From Nitrospira sp. (GTDB lineage: Bacteria; Nitrospirota; Nitrospiria; Nitrospirales; Nitrospiraceae): a DNA stretch of 64,000 nt. A program made the translations under genes and the position numbers. Under the pieces are notes generated by a model that worked only from the letters and a program-made list of their open reading frames with translations, ran no database searches and was not told where the DNA came from. The stretch lies in assembly GCA_029194535.1 (NCBI GenBank), contig JARFXR010000001.1:1-64000 (forward strand). Direction: 5' to 3'. Below are positions 1 through 8,070 of the stretch, piece after piece; positions within the stretch are counted from its first letter, which is position 1; the number at the start of each line of letters is the position of its first letter.

Positions 1-1
1 C

Positions 2-967
2 ACCACCCTCGCCGCCGGCGCCGCGAACAACATCGCCCTGAACAATGCGGCCAACAACTTCAGCTCCGTCGGCATCACCAGTGGCAACAACGTGGCCCTC
101 ACGGATAGCAATGCCTTGAATCTCGGCGCCTCGGCGGTATCCGGGAATCTTTCCGCCAACGCCGCGGACCTGACCGTCGGTGGCCCAATTGTCTCGACCG
201 GAGGAAGTCTAAGTCTGACTGGAGCGAACAGCGTAACTCAGCTTGGAAACCTCACGACCAATGGAGCCAGTCCCGTCACGGTCACGGCGGTGGGAGGTCC
301 CATCACGATGGCGGCGGGTGCCACGACCACCAGCGGTGCCGGGGCGCTCGGCTACACGGCGGGGACAGACGTCACATTGGGCTCGTTGAGCACAGGTGGC
401 TCGATTGCTGTCATCGCAAACGGAGGATCCGTGCTCAGCGCAGTCGGATCAGGCACCAATATTACAGCCGGTGCGAACACGACTCTTCAGGCGTTCAACG
501 GCATCGTAGGCACGCAGGCGGCTCCCGTGACGGTCAACGTCAATCCCGGCATACTCAGCATCCGAGCAGCAGGGGCCGTCAGCGGAATTTCAGCTTTCTT
601 GACGGGAACCGTATTGCCCGGCAATGCGCTTACGTTGCTGAATGTCCCACCCGGCATCGTGTGCTTCAACAGCTGCCCACCGCCCCCGAATAACGATCCT
701 CTTGCCGCATTCAGAGGAATCATTCCATCGTTCAACGTCGACTCGGTCGTGCCGTGGTATTTCCGGCAACCTTCCGACCCGCCCATGATCAGCGTATTCT
801 CGACCTATATTCCTCAATCCGTTGTGGCCGAGGAACGTGCGGATGTTCAAGGGACTGAAACTAGCGTAGGACGAGAAGTCGCTCCCTGTTTCCCCCTCAG
901 TTCATGCAAGCCTCCTGCAACTACGCTCTCCGCCCCCGTGGGGGAGGAAGGGGTCGTCGCCCGCTGA
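2..967 (+). CDS. Filamentous-haemagglutinin-like surface protein, C-terminal part (5' end outside window)
   Basis: The reading frame is open from the first bases of the window, so the true start lies upstream. Residues 1 to about 200 are a low-complexity run of short Gly/Ala/Asn/Thr/Val repeats with patterns such as NLGASAVSGNLSANAADL and LTTNGASPVTVTA, typical of the beta-helical stalk of secreted haemagglutinin or adhesin proteins. The last 100 residues are different: Pro-rich, with Cys pairs (CFNSCPPPPN, CFPLSSC), and no beta-barrel is visible. That fits a two-partner-secretion exoprotein rather than an autotransporter. Family knowledge suggests export to the cell surface and a role in adhesion. 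No secretion partner is visible downstream. A GTG at 92 is only an internal codon. Confidence 0.7.
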   Translation, partial: TTLAAGAANNIALNNAANNFSSVGITSGNNVALTDSNALNLGASAVSGNLSANAADLTVGGPIVSTGGSLSLTGANSVTQLGNLTTNGASPVTVTAVGGPITMAAGATTTSGAGALGYTAGTDVTLGSLSTGGSIAVIANGGSVLSAVGSGTNITAGANTTLQAFNGIVGTQAAPVTVNVNPGILSIRAAGAVSGISAFLTGTVLPGNALTLLNVPPGIVCFNSCPPPPNNDPLAAFRGIIPSFNVDSVVPWYFRQPSDPPMISVFSTYIPQSVVAEERADVQGTETSVGREVAPCFPLSSCKPPATTLSAPVGEEGVVAR

Positions 968-1240
968 TCCCTGAGAAACGGGGACTCCCACCTTCCCTTA
1001 ACCTCGTTTGGCATCGCTGGCGCCTACCTCCCCGCGTCGAACTCACATCATCAAGAGGGCTACAAGAGCACAACGATGGATATGGACAAGGTGGCCGGCG
1101 GCGATCAAGTCAACCCCTATATGACCGACCGGAGCCTCACCACAACGCTCCAACGCGGCGATCGACACGAGCCGGCAATGAGGCCGATACCGCGGCAAGA
1201 AGCGCCCTTCAGCAACCCGAGTTACGAACAGGGTAATGCC

Positions 1241-1414
1241 ATGGCACGATACGGTAAGGGCGCTCAGAAGACCGTGAAGCGCGCGATCCACAAGCGCAAG
1301 AAGGGCTCATTGAAAAGCGGAAACGGCGGCAACCGGGCCACCAGCGGAAAGCAGGCCATCGCCATCGGCCCGTCAGAAGCCAGACGGAAGGGCGCCAAGG
1401 TTCCTCACCCATAA
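1241..1414 (+). CDS. DUF6496 family small basic protein
   Basis: A 57-residue, very basic protein. It matches the DUF6496 pattern: a start like MARYGKGAQKTVKRAIHK, then KKGSLKSG, then KQAIAIGPSEARRKGAKVP at the C-terminus. The frame stays open 55 codons further upstream to 1076, but that part has no family resemblance, so the ATG at 1241 was chosen; an AGGGT lies 7 nt before it. The function of the family is unknown; the charge suggests nucleic-acid association, which is inference. It stands alone on the plus strand between the surface protein and a decayed region. Confidence 0.75.
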   Translation: MARYGKGAQKTVKRAIHKRKKGSLKSGNGGNRATSGKQAIAIGPSEARRKGAKVPHP

Positions 1415-1536
1415 GCCGCAAGGGCAGGTCTCGTCCTGCGAAGGGGAGGCTGCGAACGATCGAGAAGCGTTGGAGCAGAATGCGTAGATTCCCAGGCTTG
1501 CTCACGTGGATGGAGGCGCCAAAACGACGGCCCGAT

Positions 1537-1860
1537 TCAGGCAGCCGCCAGCGGAGTTGAAGGGGATTGCAGACGGATTCGAATTCGGAGAAAGACGAAC
1601 TCGGAGGATCCAGCCGGTGCGATCTCCACCCGGCAGATCAGAGTGCCGTCGCGGAGATCGGCTTCACTCCTCGTCGCCATATCACAGGTCACGCTGAACG
1701 CGTCCCGCGGCTGTTCCCCGCGCAACGCACCGGTTCTCCATAAGATCCCCAGATATCCACGGACGTGTCGTGTCACTTTCCTCCGAAGAGTCGGAGTGCT
1801 GCAGGCCGCAGAGGAAGCCCATTCGAGTTCTGTCGAGCACCAAGCCATGACCAAGTCTCG
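1537..1860 (-). pseudogene. Remnant of a contractile phage tail sheath protein (C-terminal domain)
   Basis: On the minus strand one frame reads VTRHVRGYLGILWRTGALRG, then DAFSVTCD, a stretch equivalent to the usual TMTQNDIDNGRLICxxGIAP, and SSEFVFLRIRIRLQ before the stop at 1537. This order (LWRxGAL, then the Cys-Asp, then the LIC...IAP...EFVxFRI end) is the signature of the C-terminal domain of contractile tail sheath proteins. Upstream of about 1860 the similarity disappears and the frames break, with no plausible start and none of the N-terminal sheath domain. No tube, baseplate or other tail gene is visible nearby. I read it as a leftover of a prophage or tail-derived injection system. 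Confidence 0.6.
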
Positions 1861-2102
1861 GGTTGTGATGGCCGACGGCCTGCCGGCTGAACATGGATTG
1901 GACCGGATTTCTTCAACTGAGACGCCACACGTCATAAAGGAACACCCTCGTCGAACGGCCGTTGCTTGCACAGTGAACCAGGATTGCCGACAGCAACCTC
2001 CGTGCCCCATCCGTCATTGGAGATAAGCCCATGACTTCGTTGCGCACAGCCAACCACGGGCCCTGTAGGTGTGTATCTGATGGACTACGCTCGGTGATCG
2101 GC

Positions 2103-2666
2103 TCAGCGCGAGTCGGAACGACGAATACCACCCGAGGAATCGAGTGCACCGCTGCTTGAGACGAACCTCGTGACCTGTCCGTGCAAGAGGGCGGCGACGG
2201 CCGAAAGGTCGAAAGGCCATGCGTAGCGTAAGACCACCGCCGGATGTTCCCGACGTAACCGATCCAGAATTTCCGGGATCTCGATCTCCGAATGCGATCC
2301 GCCCGGCGTAAACATCGTCGTCGCGACGATGATCTGCGCGGCGCCCCGGTCGACCAGGTCCTTGACGGCCTCCTCCAAGGTCGGCGCACAGAACTCATTG
2401 TAAGCAACGGCAAACAACACGCCTTTCAGCCGTGTTTGAAGCTGATGAGCCACCGACTCCAGGCCGGCCTGATAGGGATCGGTGACGTTCGTCCTGGGCC
2501 AGCGCCTGATCCTCTCGTCCAACTCGTGCTCCTCCGGCGACGGTGGCAGATGAGCGGCGCGTCGTTGTGCCTCCAGTCGCTTCAGTTTCGTCACCAACTC
2601 CTGCGGACAATCCTTCGGAATGCCTCCGTGTCCGACGAGCACCACTCCTTGCTTTACCGGCGGCAT
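2103..2666 (-). CDS. CbiX/sirohydrochlorin-chelatase-like protein
   Basis: 187 residues. It opens with VVLVGHGGIPKDCP, the conserved start of CbiX-type chelatases, and carries ATTMFTPGGSHSEIEIPEIL, where the His is in the place of a metal-binding residue of the family. Between these lies a charged insertion (about residues 25-65) that short CbiX proteins lack, so it is longer than the usual 120-130 residues. Known members insert cobalt or iron into sirohydrochlorin in the cytoplasm; the substrate here cannot be read. Its start overlaps the end of the DUF523/DUF1722 gene by 13 nt, so the two are probably co-translated. Confidence 0.75.
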   Translation of the reverse strand: MPPVKQGVVLVGHGGIPKDCPQELVTKLKRLEAQRRAAHLPPSPEEHELDERIRRWPRTNVTDPYQAGLESVAHQLQTRLKGVLFAVAYNEFCAPTLEEAVKDLVDRGAAQIIVATTMFTPGGSHSEIEIPEILDRLRREHPAVVLRYAWPFDLSAVAALLHGQVTRFVSSSGALDSSGGIRRSDSR

Positions 2667-3628
2667 GCGAGCACCTCTGCATGGTTACGGAGCATCAGCT
2701 CCTGTGGATGGGGATTGAGATACACCTGGTCACGAATGTTGTCGACATCGAATAACTGCACGTAGTGCTTGACCAACGTCAGCGGGGCAATCAAAGGCGT
2801 CAGCCCCTTGTGATAGTCCTCGATGACGCTCAGCAATTCGTCCTTCGCTTCGACACTCAGCTGCGCCTTGAAATAGCCCACGATGTGCTGCAGCACCTTC
2901 ACATGCTTCCGAGCCGTCGCTATGAAGGTCAAGGCCTTCATGAACAGCTGCCCGTACCGGAGGGCCAGATCCTTCGGACGATACCGGTTGCACCGCCCGA
3001 CCAAGCGAGCTAGCGACTGGTAACCCTGGGCACTGTGAGCCAGCAACAGATATGTGTGAATCGTGTGGAATCTGACCACGGCTTTCCTGGTCACCCCCTC
3101 GACAAGCAGATCCTGGAACCGGCGATAGCTGAAGACGCGCTCAATGAAGTTCACCCGCAAGAGGGGATCGGAAAGCCTCCCTTCTTCCTCCACGGGAACC
3201 AACGGAAACTGCCTCATGAATGCGCGCGCGAAGATGCCGACGCTCTGCCGGCTCGGCATCCCCTGTTGATTATAGACACGAACGCGTTCCATGCCGCAGC
3301 TCGGAGAGTCTTTTTTGAACACGTACCCGGACAGATCCAACGTTTCCAGTTCTTGAACGCGGCGAGCCGTCATCCTCTCCAACCTGCGCGTATGATCGAT
3401 TCCGCTTTGGATCGTCACGAGCCGGGGACGCCGGCGGTCACCCACCAGCCGCATCGCCTCACGCGGTGTGCCGAGCCCTGCCTCCACCTCGGGACAGACG
3501 GGAACCCACTCGACATACCGGCCGAACACATCCGTCAGAAAGCCGTCGCGCTTGTGTCCTCCATCGAATCGAACCTTGTCGCCGAGAAGGCACCGGCTGA
3601 TGCCCATGCGAAGGACTGGAGCCGTCAT
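2654..3628 (-). CDS. DUF523-DUF1722 (YbgA-like) two-domain protein
   Basis: 324 residues. The N-terminal half is DUF523: SRCLLGDKVRFDGGHKRD, VPVCPEVEAGLGTPREAMRL and the Ser-Cys pair in FKKDSPSCGMERVRVY. The C-terminal half is DUF1722: VRFHTIHTYLLLAHSAQGY, then LARLVG and a helical tail. This fusion is common; in E. coli the DUF1722 gene ybgA sits next to the photolyase gene phrB. Here the ATG is inside an ATGA overlap with the last codons of a broken photolyase, so the operon order was photolyase, this gene, CbiX. The biochemical role is not established; the pairing suggests a link to light damage or its repair. Confidence 0.8.
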   Translation of the reverse strand: MTAPVLRMGISRCLLGDKVRFDGGHKRDGFLTDVFGRYVEWVPVCPEVEAGLGTPREAMRLVGDRRRPRLVTIQSGIDHTRRLERMTARRVQELETLDLSGYVFKKDSPSCGMERVRVYNQQGMPSRQSVGIFARAFMRQFPLVPVEEEGRLSDPLLRVNFIERVFSYRRFQDLLVEGVTRKAVVRFHTIHTYLLLAHSAQGYQSLARLVGRCNRYRPKDLALRYGQLFMKALTFIATARKHVKVLQHIVGYFKAQLSVEAKDELLSVIEDYHKGLTPLIAPLTLVKHYVQLFDVDNIRDQVYLNPHPQELMLRNHAEVLACRR

Positions 3629-4202
3629 CTGGCCGCCGCCCGCTTGCCGAGTTGTACGTATTCCTCTCTCGCTTGCCTATGATCGACAATGGAGGTCGGG
3701 TCGTCCCCACCGATCCGGCACGTCGTGCGGGCCTGTTCTTCCATGCTCATGAGATGCTGCCCGTGTCCACCTGGCAAGCATGTTCTTCAGCTCTCGGATG
3801 TACTCTCTGAAGATCCTTGACCAAGAATGACGCTACGATCATGCGTTCTCGGTTAGGCATCCAGCCGGTACGGTTCAGTTGCCGCATCCCTCCGTCCACG
3901 ACGGGAAACCCGGTTCGGCCTTCAGGCCAAGCACAAAACAACCGCTCCCGTTCAGGGTCCGGCTCCCGAGACGCAGGCACCGCCGTTCGGAACGAGCCTT
4001 CGACGACACGCGGGAACGAGGTCAACAGCTGCTGGAAACCGGGCGTCATCGCATCCCACTCGACCGCACTCATACGTGATCCGAACAGCCCTTTCGCGTA
4101 GGCGGGGCGTCTCGTAAGCACGGTGACATGGGGGCCGCGCTGCAGGGCTTCACAAAGGCTCCTGCCCAGAAAGTCCGTTCCACCGGCAATCACGATGTCC
4201 AC
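3625..4202 (-). pseudogene. Deletion scar: epimerase 5' end fused to a broken photolyase
   Basis: One open frame (4202 to 3747, GTG start after GAGAGGAGAG) begins like an NAD-dependent epimerase of the TIGR01777 type: MDIVIAGGTDFLGRSLCEAL and VTVLTRRP. From about residue 55 it reads as the catalytic domain of a cyclobutane photolyase: EGRTGFPVVDGGMRQL, then TGWMPNRERMIVASFLVKDL. After that it jumps. A second short frame ending at 3625 gives DPTSIVDHRQAREEYVQ, like the IVDH...AR end of photolyases. So the middle of the photolyase and everything between the two parent genes is gone. The stop TGA at 3627-3625 overlaps the ATG of the DUF523-DUF1722 gene. Neither fragment can be a working enzyme. 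Confidence 0.7.
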
Positions 4203-4322
4203 AAGTCTCTCCTCTCAAGGCTAGAAGTTCGCCATCAACAGGATCGGACGCCGAATCTGATGCGCGGGTGGCAACCAAAACCCTCACCCCACGCGCGTAT
4301 CACGTTCGGCTCGTCAGTCCGA

Positions 4323-4814
4323 TCACCTTCCGGTCATCGTTCGGATCTCGCGTTTGGCGAACGTACTCAGAATTTCCGCAAGTGACTCCTCGTTGGGGGC
4401 CTGTGCAATCGTGCCATTGATGTATAGGATTCTGGCTCCCACGACGTCCGCAACTCGTTGGGCCTGATCGTGCGTCCTCTTACATCGATCGCCCCCGGCC
4501 GAGTCTTCCGTCACCGGTGCGCTGACCGAGGACACGACGACGTTTCCGATCACTCCTCGTTTTTCACCTCCCAAAGTGACGTTGGGCAGGACCCCCACGA
4601 TGAGGACATACCCCTCCATCGTCTCATCCGTGACGGTGTAGCCGTCAGTCCGGAGCTGCCGCTTCATCGCAGCCTCGACCAGAATGCCTTCCATCTTGTT
4701 GCCGGCACTCAGGATCGACAGGGTTTCCGCCCGAACGGGGGGAGAGCCGTCGAGACAAAACAGCGCCGACAGAACAAGACCGATGATAGGTGCGCTATGA
4801 GTGGTCGGCCACAT
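4323..4814 (-). CDS. Exported hypothetical protein
   Basis: 163 residues. The frame is open further upstream, but the ATG at 4814 has AGGAGG 7 nt before it and begins a clear signal peptide (MWPTTHS, a hydrophobic core IIGLVLSALFCL, and a likely cut after VRA). The mature part is mixed alpha/beta with TMEGYVLIVGVLPNVTLGG, VIGNVVVSSVSAP and CKRTHDQAQRVADVVGARIL. I recognise no family. Placement in the periplasm is inferred from the signal. It stands between the photolyase scar and the PilZ gene, all on the minus strand, without overlap. Confidence 0.65.
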   Translation of the reverse strand: MWPTTHSAPIIGLVLSALFCLDGSPPVRAETLSILSAGNKMEGILVEAAMKRQLRTDGYTVTDETMEGYVLIVGVLPNVTLGGEKRGVIGNVVVSSVSAPVTEDSAGGDRCKRTHDQAQRVADVVGARILYINGTIAQAPNEESLAEILSTFAKREIRTMTGR

Positions 4815-5033
4815 CGTCATCCCTCCTTCTTCCACCTCGAATCGCCCCGCCACAGATGGCGTGGCCGAGGTCTCGGAATCATGGAAGTGAATCCTAGCAG
4901 GAGACTGTCGGCATTGCAGCTGCCGGCGGACGACGGAGCACGACGAATAGAGACAAACGTTCGGCAGGAATCGCACGGACAACGACCGCTGACTCGGCTG
5001 TCTTCTGGAGTTGAAGCAGGCAGGCACCGACCG

Positions 5034-5405
5034 CTAGTGCGGCTTCTTCAGTTGATTGATCAGGAGATTCAGGCGCTGTTGATGGTAGGAGGCGAGGGCC
5101 TGAAATTCGATGCCGATGCCCTCAGTTCCGCACCACCGAACGTTCGCCGACTGAATCGCAATGGGCAGGTCGTCTCCCGTGAAGAGCAAGAGGTCGATCA
5201 CCATATTGGGAACAACCCGAACGGTATTCTGAATTCGACAGCCCTTGCTGGAAAGGTCGACGGATCGGGTGATGTGCGGTCCATCATGCGCCAATAAGGC
5301 GCACGGAAGTGAGACAGGGTACCGTTGATAGCGGCGCTCGATCATGACTGGCACCATGAAATGCAGATGCGATGCCGTCGGGGTGCTGCGCGGCTTTCTC
5401 TGCAT
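5034..5405 (-). CDS. PilZ domain protein
   Basis: 123 residues, essentially one PilZ domain. The family signature starts with an Arg-rich segment (MIERRYQRYPVSLPC) followed by the (D/N)xSxxG element, here SVDLSSKGCRI. The rest alternates beta strands (VIDLLLFTGDDLPIAIQ, GIGIEFQ) and ends in a helix. PilZ domains bind cyclic di-GMP, and the RxxxR and DLSSKG elements needed for that are present. Two later Met codons (residues 17 and 21) are alternative starts. No partner gene is adjacent, so the output is unknown. Confidence 0.8.
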   Translation of the reverse strand: MQRKPRSTPTASHLHFMVPVMIERRYQRYPVSLPCALLAHDGPHITRSVDLSSKGCRIQNTVRVVPNMVIDLLLFTGDDLPIAIQSANVRWCGTEGIGIEFQALASYHQQRLNLLINQLKKPH

Positions 5406-5635
5406 TATTAAGGTGTTCCGTTTAGGGAGGGACCGAGAGCAAACTCTTTTGTACGCCGATGGAGGTATTGGCGTACGCTAGGGGATCATTCGCCGCACGA
5501 TCATGCCGAAGATGAAGGTGAGCTACTGGAGCTGAGGAGGAGCGAGGACACGTTGAGGAACGATGAATTCAGGCGCATGGCTTAGCGTTCCGTTCGCGTC
5601 TCAAACTCGCTGAGTAAGCAGGCACGTATGAGGGT

Positions 5636-5722
5636 TGGTGCCGAAGCCGGGATTTGAACCCGGACACCCTTGCGGGCGCTAGACCCTGAATCTAGTGCGT
5701 CTGCCAGTTCCGCCACTTCGGC
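5636..5722 (-). tRNA. tRNA-Leu (anticodon CAG)
   Basis: On the minus strand the acceptor arms GCCGAAG and CTTCGGC pair, followed by A and an encoded CCA. The D-arm contains GGCGGAACTGGCAGACGC. The anticodon stem CTAGA/TCTAG frames the loop TTCAGGG, giving anticodon CAG. A long variable arm (CGCCCGCAAGGGTG) marks a class II tRNA, as expected for leucine. The T-arm has GGTTCAAATCC. It is preceded on the same strand by a large inverted-repeat element. Confidence 0.95.
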
Positions 5723-5726
5723 CCAA

Positions 5727-5846
5727 GGCACGCTGAAAATGGTCTTCAGCTTCGTTCTCGTCGCCTGCCTCACTGCGACGTAACAACTACGTACGCCTCG
5801 TTCGCAGGCTTCCTGCGGCCTTGCTCAAGACCATTTTGAGCGTGCC
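5727..5846. repeat. Inverted-repeat element upstream of tRNA-Leu
   Basis: The 24 nt at 5727-5750 and at 5823-5846 are inverted copies with 2 mismatches. Each arm is itself a small hairpin (GCTGAA...TTCAGC and GCTCAA...TTGAGC around AAGACCATT). The 72 nt between them carry further self-complementary stretches such as TACGTACG. The form resembles REP/MITE-type dispersed elements. That this one is repeated elsewhere in the genome is my inference. Confidence 0.6.
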
Positions 5847-5926
5847 GTGAAATCGAACACGCAGGGCAGAGGATTATCCTGAATTGCCCTCGTCCGCGTC
5901 AAGCAACTCTCTCGGACGATCGCCGG

Positions 5927-7378
5927 TCAGCCGCCGCGGGACGACAAGGCGGTCGATGTCCACCGGCCAGCCGTCGCGATGTCCTGTCGGGCGCCGGTCA
6001 GGATGATCCGCTCTCGCACGAGAGCCGCTGATCCGAGCAACTCCGCTCCTCCGATCCAGGGAGCGTTGTCGGCGATCAGGACGTCGAACCTGACGCGGCT
6101 GAACAATGGGTCGCCCAATACACGAGCCGCAGTGGTGATAACCAGGCGCCGATTCTGAATGAATGCCTGGCGGTTGGTGTTCTCCTCGGCCGCGAGCAGT
6201 TCCCGGATTTTTTTCGTCCCTCCCAGCCGCACGATGTCTTCCTTCAACTCCAGAAACTCGGGCCGCAGGTCTTTGGGCACCGCCGCTTCGGGCGCCAGTT
6301 CGGCGATGCGGACCCTGGCGATCTCCAGTTCCTTCATAAGACCCGCGATTTGGCCTTCGTAGAGTTCGCGATACTGGTGCAGCGATTCGACGTTCTTGCC
6401 CACGGCCTGCATGCTGAGCCGGCGCAAGAGCGGCAGCTTCTCATACTCCGCAAGCGTCTCGTTTCCCTCCTGGAGTTTCCGCCGAAGGTCGTTCACTTGG
6501 GTCAACAGTCGCCATTCGAGCAGGCGCACTTCGTCGAGGTCCTTCTGCTTTTGCGACTTGTAGGCGAGCAGCGGCGTCAGTTCCCGGAACCGATCGTACT
6601 TGCGTCGAAGCGTGGCCTTCTCCGCGCGGGACTTGGCATAGAATTGGTGCATCTGCGCCTCGAATCCCAACTCATGGATGGGCAGGCCTGCCGCCTCCCG
6701 CGTGAGGGTCATCTCGTAGCGGCTGATCCAGGTCTTGTAGACAAGCCCCCCGGCCTTCATAGCCCGGGCGATGGAGCCGGCCACCTCGTCCGCCGCATCA
6801 TGATCCGGGCAAACGAGCAGAATCCGTTTGTTCACCCGAATCGACTCGATGGCCAGCGCCGCGATGCGCTGTCGTCTCGTCGCCGGATCGTCGGACCACA
6901 CCGTGGACAGCATGGCGACTCCGCCGGCTTCCTCCTGCCCAGAAGCCGCTTCGAGCATCGGAGCCAGGCGATCGGCCGGTCCCAGCCTCGCGGTATCGGC
7001 CTGGGCGAGCATTTCCGTCAATCTGGTGCCTCTGGACGCCAGACTTCCTGCATGGTCGGGCACAATGGTCGCCCCGGTCACGAGTTGGCCGATGGCATCT
7101 ATCGTCTGCGCAAGCAGGATATTGCCCCGAGAGCGAAGCACCACCCCCTCTGTCGGTTCCACGTCATCCGAGGGAACGATTGAAAAGGGCGCATCAGTGG
7201 CGACCGTTCGGCCGGCCGGCAGGACGAACTCATAGACATGGAGCGCCCCGACGGTCTGAAGCAGACGCCCGTCTATCGGCGCGATCGGCCGGTCCATTTC
7301 CGCGACGGCCTGCCCAAGTTGGTCGTCGGAGAGCCGATCGGCCCAGAGTTGAATCAAATCTCGCGCGGCAATAGGCAT
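5927..7378 (-). CDS. Helicase-like (SF1/AAA_11-type) protein without a visible P-loop
   Basis: 483 residues, counting from the ATG at 7378; a TTG at 7402 would add 8. The layout resembles DNA2/NAM7-type SF1 helicases: an N-terminal beta-rich part, RILLVCPDHDAADEVAGSIA (like the segment after motif I), a long charged coiled coil at about residues 235-400, then NRRLVITTAARVLGDPLF and FDVLIADNAPWIGGAELL. The last matches the motif II region, but the expected DEA is DNA. No GxxxxGKT P-loop is present, so helicase or ATPase activity is doubtful. It may be a degenerate or regulatory relative. It is transcribed away from rplI. Confidence 0.55.
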   Translation of the reverse strand: MPIAARDLIQLWADRLSDDQLGQAVAEMDRPIAPIDGRLLQTVGALHVYEFVLPAGRTVATDAPFSIVPSDDVEPTEGVVLRSRGNILLAQTIDAIGQLVTGATIVPDHAGSLASRGTRLTEMLAQADTARLGPADRLAPMLEAASGQEEAGGVAMLSTVWSDDPATRRQRIAALAIESIRVNKRILLVCPDHDAADEVAGSIARAMKAGGLVYKTWISRYEMTLTREAAGLPIHELGFEAQMHQFYAKSRAEKATLRRKYDRFRELTPLLAYKSQKQKDLDEVRLLEWRLLTQVNDLRRKLQEGNETLAEYEKLPLLRRLSMQAVGKNVESLHQYRELYEGQIAGLMKELEIARVRIAELAPEAAVPKDLRPEFLELKEDIVRLGGTKKIRELLAAEENTNRQAFIQNRRLVITTAARVLGDPLFSRVRFDVLIADNAPWIGGAELLGSAALVRERIILTGARQDIATAGRWTSTALSSRGG

Positions 7379-7525
7379 GCGTTCCGAGCGGCTCAGTGGC
7401 AAGGCGATCGTGAAGCGGCATCATACGGGCAGCCGAGGCCGTGAGTCCAGTTGGCTGCTGACTTCCTGCAGCAGAGATACGCCCGCCCCACCGGCTCGGC
7501 GAATCCGCCACGCCGAAGAACGGAA

Positions 7526-7554
7526 TTGACTTTTCTGTGGGCCGCCAGTATTCT
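7526..7554 (+). promoter_or_regulatory. Sigma-70-type promoter of rplI
   Basis: TTGACT at 7526-7531 and TATTCT at 7549-7554 are separated by exactly 17 bp. The start codon of rplI lies 32 nt beyond the -10 box. rplI therefore has its own promoter, in keeping with the divergent gene upstream rather than the usual rpsF-rpsR genes. Confidence 0.7.
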
Positions 7555-7585
7555 CTTTCTCTTTCCAACAGAAGGAGTTAGGGCC

Positions 7586-8053
7586 ATGAAGGTCATTCTA
7601 CAGGAGACCATGGATGGGGTCGGCCATTTGGGCGATCTCATCGATGTCAAAGACGGTTTCGCCAGGAACTTCTTGCTCCCCCGCAAGAAGGCCGTCCTCG
7701 CCAACGATCGAAATATCAAGTCTTTCGAACATGCCAAGCGGGTTGCAGCCGAACGGGCTAAGAAGGAAAAGCTGGAAATCGAGACCCATGCCAAGAAGCT
7801 GTCTACGGTCACGCTGACGGTGGAAGCCCAGGTGGGCAAAGATGACAAGCTGTTCGGCTCCGTGACGGTCAAGGACATCGCCGAAGGGCTGGCGGAACAG
7901 GGCTATCAGGTCGACCGCCGGAAGATTCAGCTGCCTCATCCCATCAAGGAACTCGGCAGTTTCACCGTCCCTGTCAAGCTGCCGCGCGAGGTCACGGCGG
8001 CCGTGACGGTGCGGGTGGTCAAGAAACAGGAAGCCGAAGCGGCTTCCGCCTAA
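7586..8053 (+). CDS. rplI: 50S ribosomal protein L9
   Basis: 155 residues, the normal size for bL9. The N-terminal RNA-binding domain reads [20 protein letters not shown], then [17 protein letters not shown], the family signature. A long connecting helix (about 40-80, Lys/Ala-rich) and the C-terminal domain ([26 protein letters not shown]) follow. AAGGAG lies 9 nt before the ATG; the in-frame region further upstream has no L9 similarity. L9 binds 23S rRNA at the base of the L1 stalk. It is separated by 17 nt from glyA and is probably co-transcribed with glyA and nrdR. rpsF and rpsR are not next to it here. Confidence 0.97.
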   Translation: MKVILQETMDGVGHLGDLIDVKDGFARNFLLPRKKAVLANDRNIKSFEHAKRVAAERAKKEKLEIETHAKKLSTVTLTVEAQVGKDDKLFGSVTVKDIAEGLAEQGYQVDRRKIQLPHPIKELGSFTVPVKLPREVTAAVTVRVVKKQEAEAASA

Positions 8054-8070
8054 TCGAACGGGGCGCCACG

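Noticed and set aside
1643-2026. Plus-strand open frame of 127 codons
   Set aside because: It overlaps the tail-sheath remnant, which is clearly coded on the minus strand, and has no recognisable protein pattern.
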